Shown here: one piece after another, positions 40,430 to 51,419 of the stretch
Position numbering within the stretch: the first letter of the stretch is position 1
Layout of the letters: every line of letters begins with the position of its first letter
Source: Symbiodinium natans
Taxonomy: Eukaryota > Sar > Dinophyceae > Suessiales > Symbiodiniaceae
Length of the DNA stretch: 64,000 nt
NCBI GenBank assembly: GCA_905221605.1
Contig: CAJNDS010000669.1
Location: 207,415-271,414 of the forward strand
Direction: 5' to 3'
Translations under genes and position numbers: made by a program
Notes under the pieces: model-generated
What the model was told of the DNA's origin: nothing
The model's database searches: none
The model's input: only the letters and a program-made list of their open reading frames with translations

Positions 40430-41385
40430 TTCTGTGAGATCCTAGCGCTGAGTGTTTGTTTTGGGTCTAGGGCTACGGCCCCTAATTTCCAGCTGAAAAC
40501 CCTAAAGCTTTGCACGGACATTTGATTGGTTTGCTCGTGCTTGTTCTTGTTTCGCACTTTGGGGGGCCTTTGTCTGGGTGGCTCTTGCGGGTTTCATGGA
40601 ACTAAGTGATCACATGGACAAAAAAGTTATCGTAAGGTGACTTAATGAGGTGCATGCTTGTACCTATGATGAAGACGTAGGTAGTTGGCATCCTTGTTAC
40701 GGCAACTTAGACTTTTGGTTAAAAGAACCTTTATCTGCTTTAACAGCAACTAGCATCCCATACTTTCGTCCTGCAGTTTAAAGCGACATTGTTCAAGGCC
40801 TGCAAAACGACTGCGTTTTTTTATAAGCCTTCATGGATGCAGGCCTACTTCTGCATGGAAGTGCTGATTTCTACCCAAACCTCTAAGCCGTTGGAAGCCC
40901 TTTAGTGCTTCCTTTGGCTCAACCTGGAAAGAAAATGACTTCCCAACCGCCAGCCTTGACCTTCTCTACCAGAATCTGCTTGTGGCCATCGGTGTACTGG
41001 GAAGTGCTTGGCTTCAGCAGCAAGAAATGTTCGGAGTTCGGCTCGGCGGCTTGGGTGTTTAGGCTGTGGGGTCCAGGGTTTTTGGCAGGGTTTAAGGATT
41101 TTCGGACTGAGAAGGGGATTGTGTCGTTGTGTCATGCGTTCTCCTGTACTGGTGCAAGATCCATGTGGCTTCCTGCCTTGCAACCTACGGAAACCCAACA
41201 CCAAAAGTAAGGGCTCTGGGGGTCAGAGTTCTTTGGCATCTGCCCACACTTGCCCCCCCCCCCCCCGGGAGCGTCCTCGGCGGGTTGTTCGTCAAGTCGC
41301 TGCCTGCCGGCTCTGGGACGTGGAAGATCTGATTTTGAAAGGCTCTATTCAAGTGCTCCGACGCAGGCCAAGTTGGAGGCGTTCA
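40430..41385. other. no supported gene
   Basis: The stretch 40600-40800 has near-even base composition without open frames. A plus frame of 149 codons (41008-41457) is Arg-rich without order. A run of 14 C is near 41253. Confidence 0.4.
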
Positions 41386-41870
41386 GGTCTTGGGCCCACT
41401 AGGCCAGGTGCCCAATCTTCTCATGGCAGCCATGTCCTCTCGCAGCTCCGAATGTGACATGGCCTGAGTAATGTGTTTCTCCTGGGCACAAGCTTTTGAG
41501 GCTGCCGGTGGCCGTCGCCGTCAGTGAACATACAAGTGGTTGTGTCTGTGTGTTCTATAGTACTTCTGGGATGACGGACCTTTGAAAGACCACCCTACAG
41601 CCTCAAAAAACTGAAACCCCCTGAAAGTTGGAGGGGGGGCGGCCTGTACCCTGAACCCCAGGCCCCCCTCCCAAACCTCGCGTGTGGGTTCCAAGCGCCT
41701 CTTCGTCGGAGGCGGCATGTCAACCACGGCACCCGCTCCTAGCTCGAGCTCTCGCCTTGGTTGAGCAGATGAGGAAGTATCCTTCACGATTCCTGAAAAC
41801 CAAGATCTCTGAACCGAGCCTCAGAACACGGTCATACGAACTGACTGGGCGGCGGACAGCGCCGTCTCGC
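41386..41870 (-). CDS. candidate exons, unidentified
   Basis: Two minus segments have splice-like borders. 41870-41756 runs from TTTGTAG|G to a GC donor (AAG|GCGAGA) and reads SSYDRVLRLGSEILVFRNRE and GYFLICSTK, like beta-strands of a compact domain. 41463 to about 41390 follows TACTCAG|G and reads AMSHSELREDMAAMRRLGTW. Between them another frame (LELGAGAVVDMPPPTKRRLE) is also open. The plus strand is open across 41682-42002, so strand is likely but not proven. Family unknown. Confidence 0.35.
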
Positions 41871-41999
41871 CTACAAAGTCCAGGAACTGCCGGAGGAAGT
41901 TCCTGGCAAATGCAACTCGGTGCTACGAGAGTACTGTATGAAGTTGCTGCGTTGCTAGTTGACTTGACTGTTGCATCATACAACTTCAATACTATCATA

Positions 42000-43290
42000 T
42001 GATACTCAAAAGTAAAGGTATATTTACGTTATGTTGTAAAACCATTCGAGTATAAACGTTCTACATACCCCAACTAAGGCCATTGTAAGCAGCTGTCATC
42101 ATAGGTGCCTTACTTCTAACCCCAGTTTGAACCATCCACCGAAGTAATACGGTAAGTAGGGGCATCTGCGTGACGACCGGTACTTTCGCGGACTTCTCAC
42201 CGTGCAGACGGGTTAATTGTCATGAGGGTCTCTTGTAGGCACCGCTAAACGACGAGGAGTATGCCATAATGGAGGCCAGCCAGGGGAGTGTTTTTAGATA
42301 TGCTAGCTGCTAGGAGATACTAGAAGCGCCTGGTGTCCTGAACCCGACACCAGGTCGAACCTACCAAGGGTCTGGGAGGCCCATATCCCCGTTAACGCAG
42401 GACCACGCCCGGCATCTCGAGTTACCAGCAAGTGCCCCGAGTTGATGCACCTGAAGCATCTACTCCTAAATCTACCTTGCCCTAGACCTCTCCGCAACTT
42501 GGCCAGGTCTGCTCCGGATGCTTGGTGGGGTCGTTCACGGAGTTGCCGTAGGCGGCGCAGAAAGTCTGAAAGGGCACGCGATCACGGGTGAGTCATGTCA
42601 GTCTTGCTCCATAAGACGCGTGCTCTTCAAGTCTTATGCTGCTTGTGTGCCTGAGCGACTTTTCAGCCCACACCCAGCTGCAGAGCAAGAAGCGCAAACT
42701 CTATTTGCTGAGCCCGGATTCTTGAGGGGTTTTAGTTTATTCTAGTATACATACATACATACATAGATACATATACATATATATATATATGTATATATAC
42801 ATAAACGGTCCGGGTCCAATCCCCCGCCCCCTGCGGCCCCCCCTTCAACCCCAAACGCCAACCCCCCATTCACAGCACAGGCAGGGGTGGCTAAACCTCA
42901 ACCCTAAACTTATGTAAACCCTAGACCTTAAACTGTAAACCTCAAAATTTAAACCCTAAACCCTAAACCCTAGCCCCCCAACCACACCCACACCACAGGG
43001 CCCCAACTCCTAACCCCAACCCCCAATCGCACCACGGGCCTAAACCTTAGACCCCAAACCCCGAACCCTAAACCGTAAACCTTAAACACTAAACCCTAAC
43101 GGGGGGGGGGGGGGGGGGGCCGAGGGGGTCGGCCCACCCTAACCCCCCAACCACACCCACACTGGGGGCGTGGGGGTAGGGATCCAAGGGACGATGGGGG
43201 GTGGATACCATGAAGGGTGGGGGAAGGGGGGGTGGCAGCCCGAGACCCTATATATACACATATACACAAAGGGGCCATATACCAACAACA
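42000..43290. other. intergenic: AT-rich, microsatellite, telomere-like words, G run
   Basis: AT-rich at 41990-42120. Degenerate CCCTAAA words at 42900-43100 lead straight into a run of 19 G (43101-43119). Minus frame 42497-42303 (SRCFRCINSGHLLVTR) resembles half a zinc knuckle but lacks the last Cys. No supported exon. Confidence 0.45.
42747..42806. repeat. ATAC/TA microsatellite, partly palindromic
   Basis: ATACATACATACATAC runs into TATATATATATATG and back to TATATACATA, so the tract can fold on itself. Confidence 0.85.
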
Positions 43291-43291
43291 G

Positions 43292-43806
43292 TCATATCAA
43301 CCCTAGTTCAATGTCCCGGCCTGCCAGGCTGCTCGCCAGTTTGGCGATGTCCTGCATTCAGCAGCAACAAGCATCGAGACATCCGACATCAGGGTTTTAG
43401 GGCTGGACTAAAGGATTTGTCGGGCTGAGGAATGTCGCACTCCTGGCCTCTGTCCGACCTTCACCACCTCTGCCATCGGGTTCAGGGATGCCATCGCAGC
43501 TACCGGCCTCGGGGGGGGGTGGGGGTGTGAGAGGGGACTCTAGGGGAAAGGCCCATTCTTTTACTGCCCTCCGACCTGGATTCTGTTGAGCTGCTGAACT
43601 TCCTGTCATTGAATTGGCTACGCCGGCATGCAGTCATTTTGCCTTACCAGTAGGTTTAACAAACTCTACTGAACTAAGCAAACGAACAGCAATGCAACTT
43701 CGCATCCCAAAGCGGAGCAAGTATATGTATTTCGTGCTACATACCCTTTGAGCGCGGAAAGATGCTCACGTCGTGGGAAGGTCCAAGCCATACAGGCTTG
43801 TACAAC
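43292..43806 (-). CDS. candidate three-exon fragment, helical protein
   Basis: Three minus exons join in frame. 43806-43745 runs from TTTCAAAG|G to a GTATGT donor (VVQACMAWTFPRREHLSALK). 43507-43459 runs from CCCCGAG|G to a GT donor (PVAAMASLNPMAEVVK). 43351 to about 43292 follows GAATGCAG|G (DIAKLASSLAGRDIELGLI), then a TGA or a donor. The last two form one continuous helix-like sequence when joined. C runs directly precede the first two acceptors. I do not recognise the family. Confidence 0.45.
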
Positions 43807-43809
43807 CTT

Positions 43810-44595
43810 TGAAACCAAATTCGGGGTTGGGGGTGAGTTTGGGGGGGGGGGGGGGGCTTTGGGAGTTCTGTATTGCATCAGCTTGACGGATCCACCGTCT
43901 CCAGAACTCCATGAACAACGAGTAATCTTATCTTAGACCCCCTATGATCCTATGTGTCCGGTTGGTTCCCCGGGCCCGCCCTACCCTCCTCCCGTTCCCC
44001 ACTCTCCAGCTTGCAGACGAGAAACCGAAACTCCGGCCCTGGCCCTGATCGAGCTGAGGGCGTCAGCCGAGGCGTCCCCGCGGGAATCTGGCGCAGACGC
44101 GTTTGAAAGCAGATGGGCACATTTTTGCACCCTGTGGTGATCGATGAATAAAGATGGTATATCTGTTTATATGCGTGTTCGGGTTTGTATCTCTATCTCT
44201 GTTGATCTTCGGTGCTCTGCGACCGCTGCAACCTTTCATCGGACATGCAACCGGGCATCTACCAATACAGCGATGCAATTACTGAGGACTGAGGAATGCT
44301 GGTGAGGGCTTGCTTACATGCTCAGTGAACTGCGGCCATCCCCATGGACCCCACAAGCTCCATGCAAGTACGGCTTTCTGACGATTGAGACTTGCTTGGC
44401 GCTTAATTAACCCTGGAATCGGACAGTGCGTGGCATACGTACTGTTGATTAAACAGAGTCACAGCAAAGTTCAGCAAAGCTCGCGCAACGCTGGGTCGAT
44501 TTCACGTCGAGTTTCGGCAGAGCGGTGGACGTATGCCGGCCGATGCAGCCTTCGCAGACGCCATGTTCACGGAGGATAAGCGACTTGCGGCGTGA
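43810..44595. other. no supported gene
   Basis: A G run of about 16 lies at 43840-43856 (a C tract before the 43806 acceptor on the minus strand). A plus frame at 44017-44140 (ALALIELRASAEASPRESG, stop, then AATAAA at 44147) is a weak candidate. Nothing else seen. Confidence 0.35.
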
Positions 44596-44596
44596 G

Positions 44597-45028
44597 TTAT
44601 AACCTGCAGTCGTAGCAGTGCGCAAGTTGTGAACACAACATAAACTCCTCCTCTGTGGTAACGCAGCGCAAGGCGTCCAACAACTCTTGGCCGACTCCGA
44701 ACAGAAATACCGTCACTAATCTAGTTTGAAAAATGTTATATAAGCACTTCCGAGATCGGTCGCCCAATGTAGGAAGCCTGTTTGAATTTTGACAAAACGT
44801 CTGGCGACCTTGGACAGAGACACAGGAAGATGGTCCCTGAGCTTTCGGAAAACCCAAGAAGCCACGTTGAGACTCACGGGTCCTTCCGATGGCCGATACT
44901 GTGAAAGCACGGGGCTTATGCCCATAAGCATGCTTGCTACTCGATCCCACATGGCTCCCCTGTGTGAAGGCTAAAGATTTGAGGACCAAAAAACCGTCAT
45001 ACTCCCAACATCCCTCAGAGACATGCAT
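44597..45028 (-). other. 143-codon open frame downstream of the lectin gene
   Basis: A minus frame is open from 45028 to 44597, starting 68 bases after the lectin stop, with residues such as YNIFQTRLVTVFLFGVGQEL and RCVTTEEEFMLCSQL. It could be a small separate gene or the lectin 3' UTR. No family or splice evidence. Confidence 0.25.
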
Positions 45029-45096
45029 AAACTATGTTTAGACTAGATTCCCCAGTGCTAGCAAAATCACAGGGGGGTCGGGTACTTCAATGCCTT

Positions 45097-47023
45097 TCAC
45101 ACTTTCCCCAGTATTGTCCCAGCCGGCGCCGTGATAGCGACGTCCCTGGATACCTTGGTGCCCGGCTCGGCTCCTCCCATGGAGTTGTAGGTAGATGTCA
45201 TGGCCCGGAGCTCCTGCATCTTGCTTGAGGCGAAGAGGCACAGGGCCAGCTGGAAGAAAGTCAAGACGACCACGAGGACCATCATGCCAAACACGCCTGA
45301 TGGCCAGATCGCGTGTGAGGACGTCAGCAGCCTGAGGAAGCCAAAGATCTGCACGACCAGCGCCACAATGCCGACGCCAACGACCCAGTTTGCCAGCTGC
45401 GCCCCACAGCTGCTTTGCCTCTGGCCGACAAAGGCCACCAAGATCGCCAGGGAAACGGGGACAAGGATCTGGAGCAAGGTCCAACCCCAAAAGGAGGGCC
45501 GGATGAGCTCATTGTGCACAAAGGCCTCCTCCAGGGTGATGGAGTTCATCACTGCCACGCGGTCGGGGTTGCGGCCCATGACGTCCGGCTCGCCATCAGC
45601 CCAGTAGGTGAAGCCTTGCCACTGATACTTCATCCCCACAGAGCTGCCATCGACCCACTGCCAATCCTCTGCGCCAGGCGCCCTTCGGAGACCGAGCATG
45701 CATGTGTCAAGCCCACAAAGCTGTGCCACGTAGTGGTTCTCACGCTCGTCCTGGATGGTGATTAGTGAGGCATCATGGGCCTGGCACCAAGACTGCGCAG
45801 CCTTGAAATTTGCCTGCTGACAGACCTTGATGTAACACTGGACACCGCGCTTGGTCCATCCGCTGGGACACGGATCGGCGGTGCGCTTGCAGATGAAGGC
45901 CGGCAACTCCCACTCGGGGTCCGTACCATACCAGCTGCCGCGACCCTGTGGGCTGCTGCGGGGTCGGCCGCAGTAGGCCTCGTTTTCGGAAGTTATTGGA
46001 AGGCACAGACAGCAAGTTCGAGGACCAATGTGCCGGACAGGAAATAAGCACGGAGACGCTAAGATTTTATGCACACAGTTCAGAGAGTCACAGCGCGATG
46101 CTTTCCATACTCACTGCGCTCACTCTCCTAATCTGCAGCATCCACAGCTTTAACCGACAGACCTAAAACCTCGGCCTCTGAACCCGAGCTCCTTCTGAGC
46201 TGAGCTATCTGTGCCCGTGAACCCGTGAAGCCTTTCAAGACAAGCCTTCATCTGCGAAGCTTGTTGCCTTAAGGTTTCGGGGCTTCTTGGGCTTGGGCCC
46301 ACAGAAGTTGCAATGCGATGCAACGTGATGGTGCTGACCGAACTGTCACTTTGTTTCGCATGCTTGTTGGGCTTTTAATACGACTATTTTCGAAAACTCG
46401 AATTGTGTTTGCTGATCCGTCTCCTGCTTCACCATGGGCTCCGGCATGTCCAAGAGCCCCCAGTGGTTCATGAAAGCGGCACGTCCACGTCCGGATGTTG
46501 GGCCCAGTTGGTTCCAGTTCCTGAACCCAACGAAGCCAGGCTCGACCGAGACCTCGGTGGTATCCGGCCAGAGCCACTCGTTGCTTTGGGAATCCTGGCT
46601 GAGCCCGATCCAGCAGGACTCCCAGCCGCAGAGGCTCTGCACAAAGCTGTTCTCTTCCTCTGAGTCGATCTTCGCCAGGTGCCCGCCTCGCTGGCGGCAG
46701 CCCTCCATGGCACCGTCGAAGTTCTTCCAGTCACAGACCAGGTGGTAGCAGCCCCCTGCATGTGCAATCCAGCCCTTTGAGCAGGTGGCATTCGAAGGTT
46801 TCTCACAGACGTACCAATTCAGAGGCATGGCTTTCGGAGCGTCGCTCCACTTCCCCAGCGCGGAGCTCTGGGGACTCCCCGCCGCGCAGGTCTTGGCCTT
46901 CAGCATCCCGAACTGGAGCGTGAAGATGCTGATGACCCCGAGCACCAGGATGCTGGCAGAGAGGAGGAGCAGCCATCGAACGATCGCATCTTGACGGTTG
47001 CCGGCGCCCAACATCACCTTCAT
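45097..47023 (-). CDS. membrane protein with two C-type lectin domains
   Basis: C-type lectin domains (CTLDs) often bind sugars, commonly with Ca2+. Exon 1 is 47023-46433 and exon 2 is 45978-45097, separated by a 454-base intron (GT donor GTGAAG, acceptor CGAG|G), giving about 490 residues. Order: membrane anchor about 17-39; CTLD1 about 81-228, starting CSKGW and ending WELPAFICK, which is completed only by the splice; CTLD2 about 234-355 with WADGEPD, an EPN-like motif; three membrane segments about 359-382, 392-412 and 421-447; polar tail. CTLD2 lacks the usual last Cys and WND-type strand and runs straight into a membrane helix. NWYVCEK before CTLD1 resembles the last strand of a lost CTLD. 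An in-frame TAA lies 9 bases before the ATG, with an AG usable for spliced-leader addition next to it. Confidence 0.85.
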
Positions 47024-48760
47024 GTCACTAACTTAGAGGCCGCAAGGCCCGGTCCTCTGCACTTTGACAGAGGCTTCTGTGCCACAACAGCGGCAACGCC
47101 ATCCATTTTCCTGGGATGGCATGAGCCCCCGGCTCCCTGAAACGGGCTCTTGGGCGGGTCTTGCTTTTTGTAAGGTGGCTCTGCAAAAACCGGGGGGGGG
47201 GGGGCAATTACGTAACACCCCTGAAAAAGCCCCAACCGAAGAATCGCAAAAACAAAACAAGCCACCAGGCACCCTCGAGGGGTATGCGGCCGGGATCGGT
47301 GAAAATCGCGGCGTCTGCATCCTGTCATGCTTCAGATCTCTGGCACGGAAAGATGTTTTTTCTGCCGAAGAGGGCTAGAATGCATTTCTTGTGGCACTTC
47401 GATCCGTGGGGCTGGGGCTGAAACCTTCGCTACTCTGAAGCCTGTGGGATGCCTTAAGGGCCTTATAAGGGCTTCCTTTTCAGTTCCAGCTAATATTTTG
47501 AGGGTTTCCGAAAGTAGGGGTTCCTGCTTGGTTTATGAGGGAACCCTACGAGGTTCTCTATCTTCGTAAACCCCTGCTTGGGCACTGCAGAGAAAGGCAG
47601 CACAATGCCCGCTGGAAGACTCTGCACGCCAAACCCTTTGCGCCACCAACCCTACAGTTTACAGAAAGTCGTCCACTGCGCCGAAGCTCCCCAGACCGAA
47701 ACGGCCCTCACCGCTCAAACAGCTCAGACAGGCCGTCCGCCTTCAGAGCTTCTCAAGCAACTTGAACACTAGGCCACAACAGCTCAGTGTGCAAGGACAC
47801 AGCTTGCACCCCTGGTTAGTTGCACTCATACCCCGCTGTCGGGTGGACCCGGGAAGGAAAGGAAGAAGAGAGAAAGCAAAAACACGGAGCTATTCTTCGG
47901 GCAACGGGCCCCGGGGTCCCAAACCCCTAGCTAGATTCTGATTACCCTGCCATTACCCGATGATTACCCTGCGATTACCCCTGAAAGTCCCTGGGCTTGA
48001 AGCGAAGTCTGAGAGGTGGGAGTGAGTGCCTCTGTTGAGGTCTGGTGGGGTTGTAACCTGGCCACAGGGGGTTCTTGGAGGGGGGGGGTGGGGAAGGAGG
48101 GGAGGTGGGCACATGAGGTGGGGGGGAGCTGAGGGAGGGGGGGAGGTGGGCTGCGGGGTTTCACAGGTCCCAGGCTAGTCAGAAATCGGGGGGTTGTGGT
48201 TTTCGCCTACTGATTGGAACTTGGAACTGCTCTCTTTTCGAAGGGTTGGCTTGCAGTGTTTGGGTGCGCAGGGGGTTTGGTGGGATCTGGAGGTCTTAGC
48301 TTTGCTTGGAAAGGCAGTTATCGGAATCGGTTTAGTTTTAGTCTGTCTTCAGGGGGCCCCTTTGAAATATCCAGGTCCTAGACTGCTGGGGCTTCTGGCC
48401 ATCGAGTAAAGTTCGGGTGGTTAGACGGCCATATTTCAGTTTCAGGAATCTATGCGCGAGTGGGAACCTCACATGATGGACGTCTAGCATAACCTTCAAA
48501 ATGCTGTATTGGGCTCCGCTATCTGAGCCCCTTAATTCCCGTTTCGGCAGTATGAACCCTGAAGGTGTTGCTTGGATGGCCAGTGTGGCCACGGCCCACC
48601 TGCACCACCTGCACCACCTCCACCAACTCCACATCCGCCGCTCTCGTACGTCGACAAAAAGTTCGACAAGGTGTACTCGTCATGCCGATTTGGGTCCTCT
48701 CAGACTGAAAGGGAAGGCACCTGTCTGTCTGCCTGAGTAAAACCTGGTGCTTGGTATATG
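47024..48760. other. upstream region of the lectin gene, no supported gene
   Basis: A G run is at 47191-47203. Purine-rich G stretches lie at 48080-48155, and CACCTGCACCACC-type triplet-like repeats at about 48597-48632. A minus frame at 48884-48519 is open but its second half is translation of that repeat. No promoter motif can be named, as dinoflagellate core promoters are not well defined. Confidence 0.4.
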
Positions 48761-48763
48761 CAC

Positions 48764-49110
48764 TATCTTCAAGTCCTTGACCCCGTTGTGACCCTCTTCG
48801 CAGAAGTTCCACCATGCCTGCGGGCATTCTTTCGCTTGGGACGACTTCGAGTGTCATACCATCTCCCAGTGCACATTCATGCACAGTACATCACAGTGCA
48901 GCCGCCTGCTTAGCGTTCTCGTCTGTTCGCTGCAGGCTCTTGACGCGGTCGACGAGATCTGCCTCCAAGTTCTGGGGGCGAAAAGACGTCTTTCAAGTTT
49001 TGCTCAAGGCCACCATCATCAGCCCTATATCATCCTCTCCCCAATGCCCAAAGCAGAGAACCTCCTGCAATTGCAGCTGGAGCCGGCCTTGCTTGCCATC
49101 TTCCCCACGT
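48764..49110 (-). CDS. candidate gene fragment, coiled-coil then WWNFC motif
   Basis: Two minus exons join in phase 0: 48971-48906 from CCCCCAG to a GC donor (NLEADLVDRVKSLQRTDENA, then KQ) and 48817-48764 from CCCGCAG|G to a GT donor (AWWNFCEEGHNGVKDLKI). The joined sequence KQ-AWWNFCEEGHNGVKD reads smoothly. A segment at about 49100-48995 (GRLQLQLQEVLCFGHWGEDD) may be an earlier exon, but the gap to the next is too short for an intron in that frame. I recall similar sequence among dinoflagellate proteins without a named function; treat that as unverified. Confidence 0.45.
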
Positions 49111-49194
49111 CCCAAGCAGCCAGCTCCGCAACAGGGCTCTTGAGGGTGAAAAATGGCCCCGCAGTCGTGAAGCGAAGTGCGGCAAGGAAGTCCC

Positions 49195-49305
49195 AAAAAA
49201 CCCCCCCACCCCCCCACCCCCACCCCCCCACCCCCCCACCCCCCCACCCCCCCCCACCCCCCCACCCCCCACCCCCCCCCACCCCCCCACCCCCCACCCC
49301 CCCCA
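49195..49305 (+). repeat. C-rich tract (CCCCCCA)n
   Basis: About 110 bases of C runs of 5-9 with single A. It is followed by degenerate CCCTAAA words at 49311-49345. Confidence 0.95.
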
Positions 49306-49679
49306 AGAAAAACCCTAAACCCTAAGCCCTCAACCCTCAACCGTAAACCTTAGACCCGAAAGCTCGTAGACCCCAAACTTCCGAGCAACAGGAGGGCGAG
49401 AGTGGCGAGAATGAGCCTACATCCCTTCGGCGTGGCCGTTCTTTCAGCGTGAGAACGCGCTGTGGGAAAACCACCAACACTGACCTTCTACGATTTGGTT
49501 TGATATATCATGAGAGCGCAATTGTGTATGGGTTTAGGGGCATTAAGTAATATCCATGCCCTCCCCCTCATACTAACCCCCCCCCTACCCCCGAATACTA
49601 CATACTCGCCATATACTAAGTGGCCTGAAGTAAGAATAAGAGCTCATATCAAATACTCCCCCATAAACTCAAGGGCTTT

Positions 49680-49815
49680 AAGTAAGAATAAGAAGTAAGA
49701 ATAAGTAAGTAAGAATAGTAAGTATTAATAAGTAAGAATAAGTAAGAATAAGTAAGAATAAGTAAGAATAAGAAGTAAGAATGCGAAGTCAGAAGAAGAA
49801 GTAAGAATAAGAAGA
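49680..49815 (+). repeat. AAGTAAGAAT-type microsatellite
   Basis: Purine-rich tandem array of AAGTAAGAAT units in 10-base steps (clearest at 49732-49780) with shorter AAGAAG interruptions. Confidence 0.9.
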
Positions 49816-49917
49816 AGAGCTGGCTGTCAAGCGCGAAGATGTTTTGGCGACAAGGCGAGCTCAAAGCCTTGAATGGCAGATCCGAGTTCAAGAACAACTA
49901 AAGATATGTGGAGCCCA

Positions 49918-50016
49918 CCCTAAACCCTAAACCCTAAACCCTAAACCCTAAACCCTAAACCCTAAACCCTAACAATCCTAAACCCTAAACCCTATAAACC
50001 CTAAAGCCTAAACCCT
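49918..50016 (+). repeat. interstitial telomere array, CCCTAAA
   Basis: Seven perfect CCCTAAA units, then degenerate units to about 50016. Confidence 0.95.
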
Positions 50017-50176
50017 CCCGTGCTGAACTGGTGTTGAACCGGTGAGACGCGACTGTGATCCTGCCTGTGGCTGGCGTGGTTTCACGGGAGGGGGCGTAGC
50101 TTGTAGCTGTTCCACTTCTCGGGTGGTGATTCTGATTTTGTGAAGACCTAGATGGGCAAGCAAGTGAGACTTGTTC

Positions 50177-50612
50177 TCATATGACAAGTGTCACGGCCGT
50201 CGAACTAGCTGGATTTGGCTCGGTGAGTCTTTGCATTGCTGCTTGCTTGGCTTTGACCTTGGCTCCGCGATTGGAGTGCGGAATGCAGCAGACCGCCTCC
50301 AGCTGATGTTTCTTGGGAAGAAGCTCAGCTACTTGCCTGAATGGGAAAGGCATATTGGCACAGTCTGCATGGAAGCCTAAGGGTGGGAGCTGACCCCGGA
50401 TCCCGAAAACCACGGCGGGTGTGGAAATCAAGCGCCTGCTTGCGAGGCAGAGCCCAGAGAAAGGAATCACAGCAGTCGGGCAACAAGCCTTCGGCGTACA
50501 GGCTGGTGGCTGCTCCATGCTTTAGCGTACCACACTTAGGGAATCGCACTGTAAGGGCTATGGATTTGCCTTTGACAGCCTCCAGGCGTGTCCGCAGGTT
50601 GCCCAAAGACAA
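50177..50612 (-). CDS. candidate gene fragment, unidentified
   Basis: Minus pieces: 50612-50530 (SLGNLRTRLEAVKGKSIALT), 50490-50400 (EGLLPDCCDSFLWALPRKQA) and, after CCATTCAG|G at about 50333, QVAELLPKKHQLEAVCCI followed by a basic stretch (NRGAKVKAKQAAMQRL). The first two are in one open frame of 96 codons and the third is in another, so an intron is implied. No family recognised. Confidence 0.35.
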
Positions 50613-50619
50613 CGAGCAC

Positions 50620-51140
50620 AGTATCTACTTTGTACAGTGCATCTGCATACCTGTCACTACCATTCGCTGCTGCTCTTTGACATTCAAGTCGAGCACCGCC
50701 CCTGAATGGTGCCTTCCACAGCTAAGTCCGGACACTGAGTCATTGGAGGTGCCTGCGATTACTGGATGCGAGGGCATCCATCCATGAAGGGCGGGCTAAC
50801 GGCCATGCCGCCGCGGAAATGCGAGCCCCGAGGGTCTCAGGCTTCGTGTTCTTCAGATAAAGTGTTAAAGTAAACCAAAAGTGGAGTTCACAACACCCCC
50901 GAGTCACACACAGCAAACACCCCTTCACGTAGATCACGAGATAGCTACTGGGTTTGTAGAACTCGCCAGGAATTCGCAAAGGGCTCCTACAAATCACGTG
51001 GCTTGGGTGAAGGAGAGGTTGACATCCGATTGAAGAAAGTTTTAGAAGGGGAACCTAAAAGGGGGACCCGAATTTAGCACCACTCCCCTCTATTGCACAC
51101 GACGACGTGCGATTCCTACATGCAAGCCTGGCATTCCTCG
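50620..51140. other. no supported gene
   Basis: Only short open frames. Around 51040-51075 there is a G/A-rich word set (GGGGAACCTAAAAGGGGGACC) that recalls the dispersed repeat at 28.9 and 34.0 kb, but the match is too weak to call. Confidence 0.4.
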
Positions 51141-51145
51141 ATGGC

Positions 51146-51418
51146 TCACATGAAATCTGACACGGCTAGCTTTTCATTTGCACGAGTCTTCGCTGGATCC
51201 TGCCGGGGGCCGCATGGAGGATCCGCCAGTGGAAACATGTGGAACCACCCCGGAATACCCTCATGCATGCGCGATCGTGGGCCGCGGGCCCAGGCCTCCG
51301 GCTGTCCAAGCAGCCGCACCTGGACACAAGCTTCGTTGACATCCTTCTGCATGTCGGCGAGCCTGGGTGTCTCAGTGTGGTCAGGGCAAATGTCTGCCCT
51401 CAGCTTGAAACCCGGCAT
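51146..51418 (-). CDS. candidate exon, unidentified
   Basis: A 90-codon minus frame (GFKLRADICPDHTETPRL, ADMQKDVNEACVQVRLLGQ, GIPGWFHMFPL) looks like folded-protein sequence. The plus strand is open too over part of it (51093-51482). No family and no verified splice border. Confidence 0.3.
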   Translation of the reverse strand: MPGFKLRADICPDHTETPRLADMQKDVNEACVQVRLLGQPEAWARGPRSRMHEGIPGWFHMFPLADPPCGPRQDPAKTRANEKLAVSDFM

Positions 51419-51419
51419 G

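Noticed and set aside
41682-42002. 106-codon plus frame
   Set aside because: The minus strand has AG|G and GC-donor borders in the same place; the plus frame is probably its shadow, though this is not certain.
42303-42497. Zinc knuckle of a retroelement
   Set aside because: CFRCINSGHLLV lacks the final Cys and no other retroelement domain is nearby.
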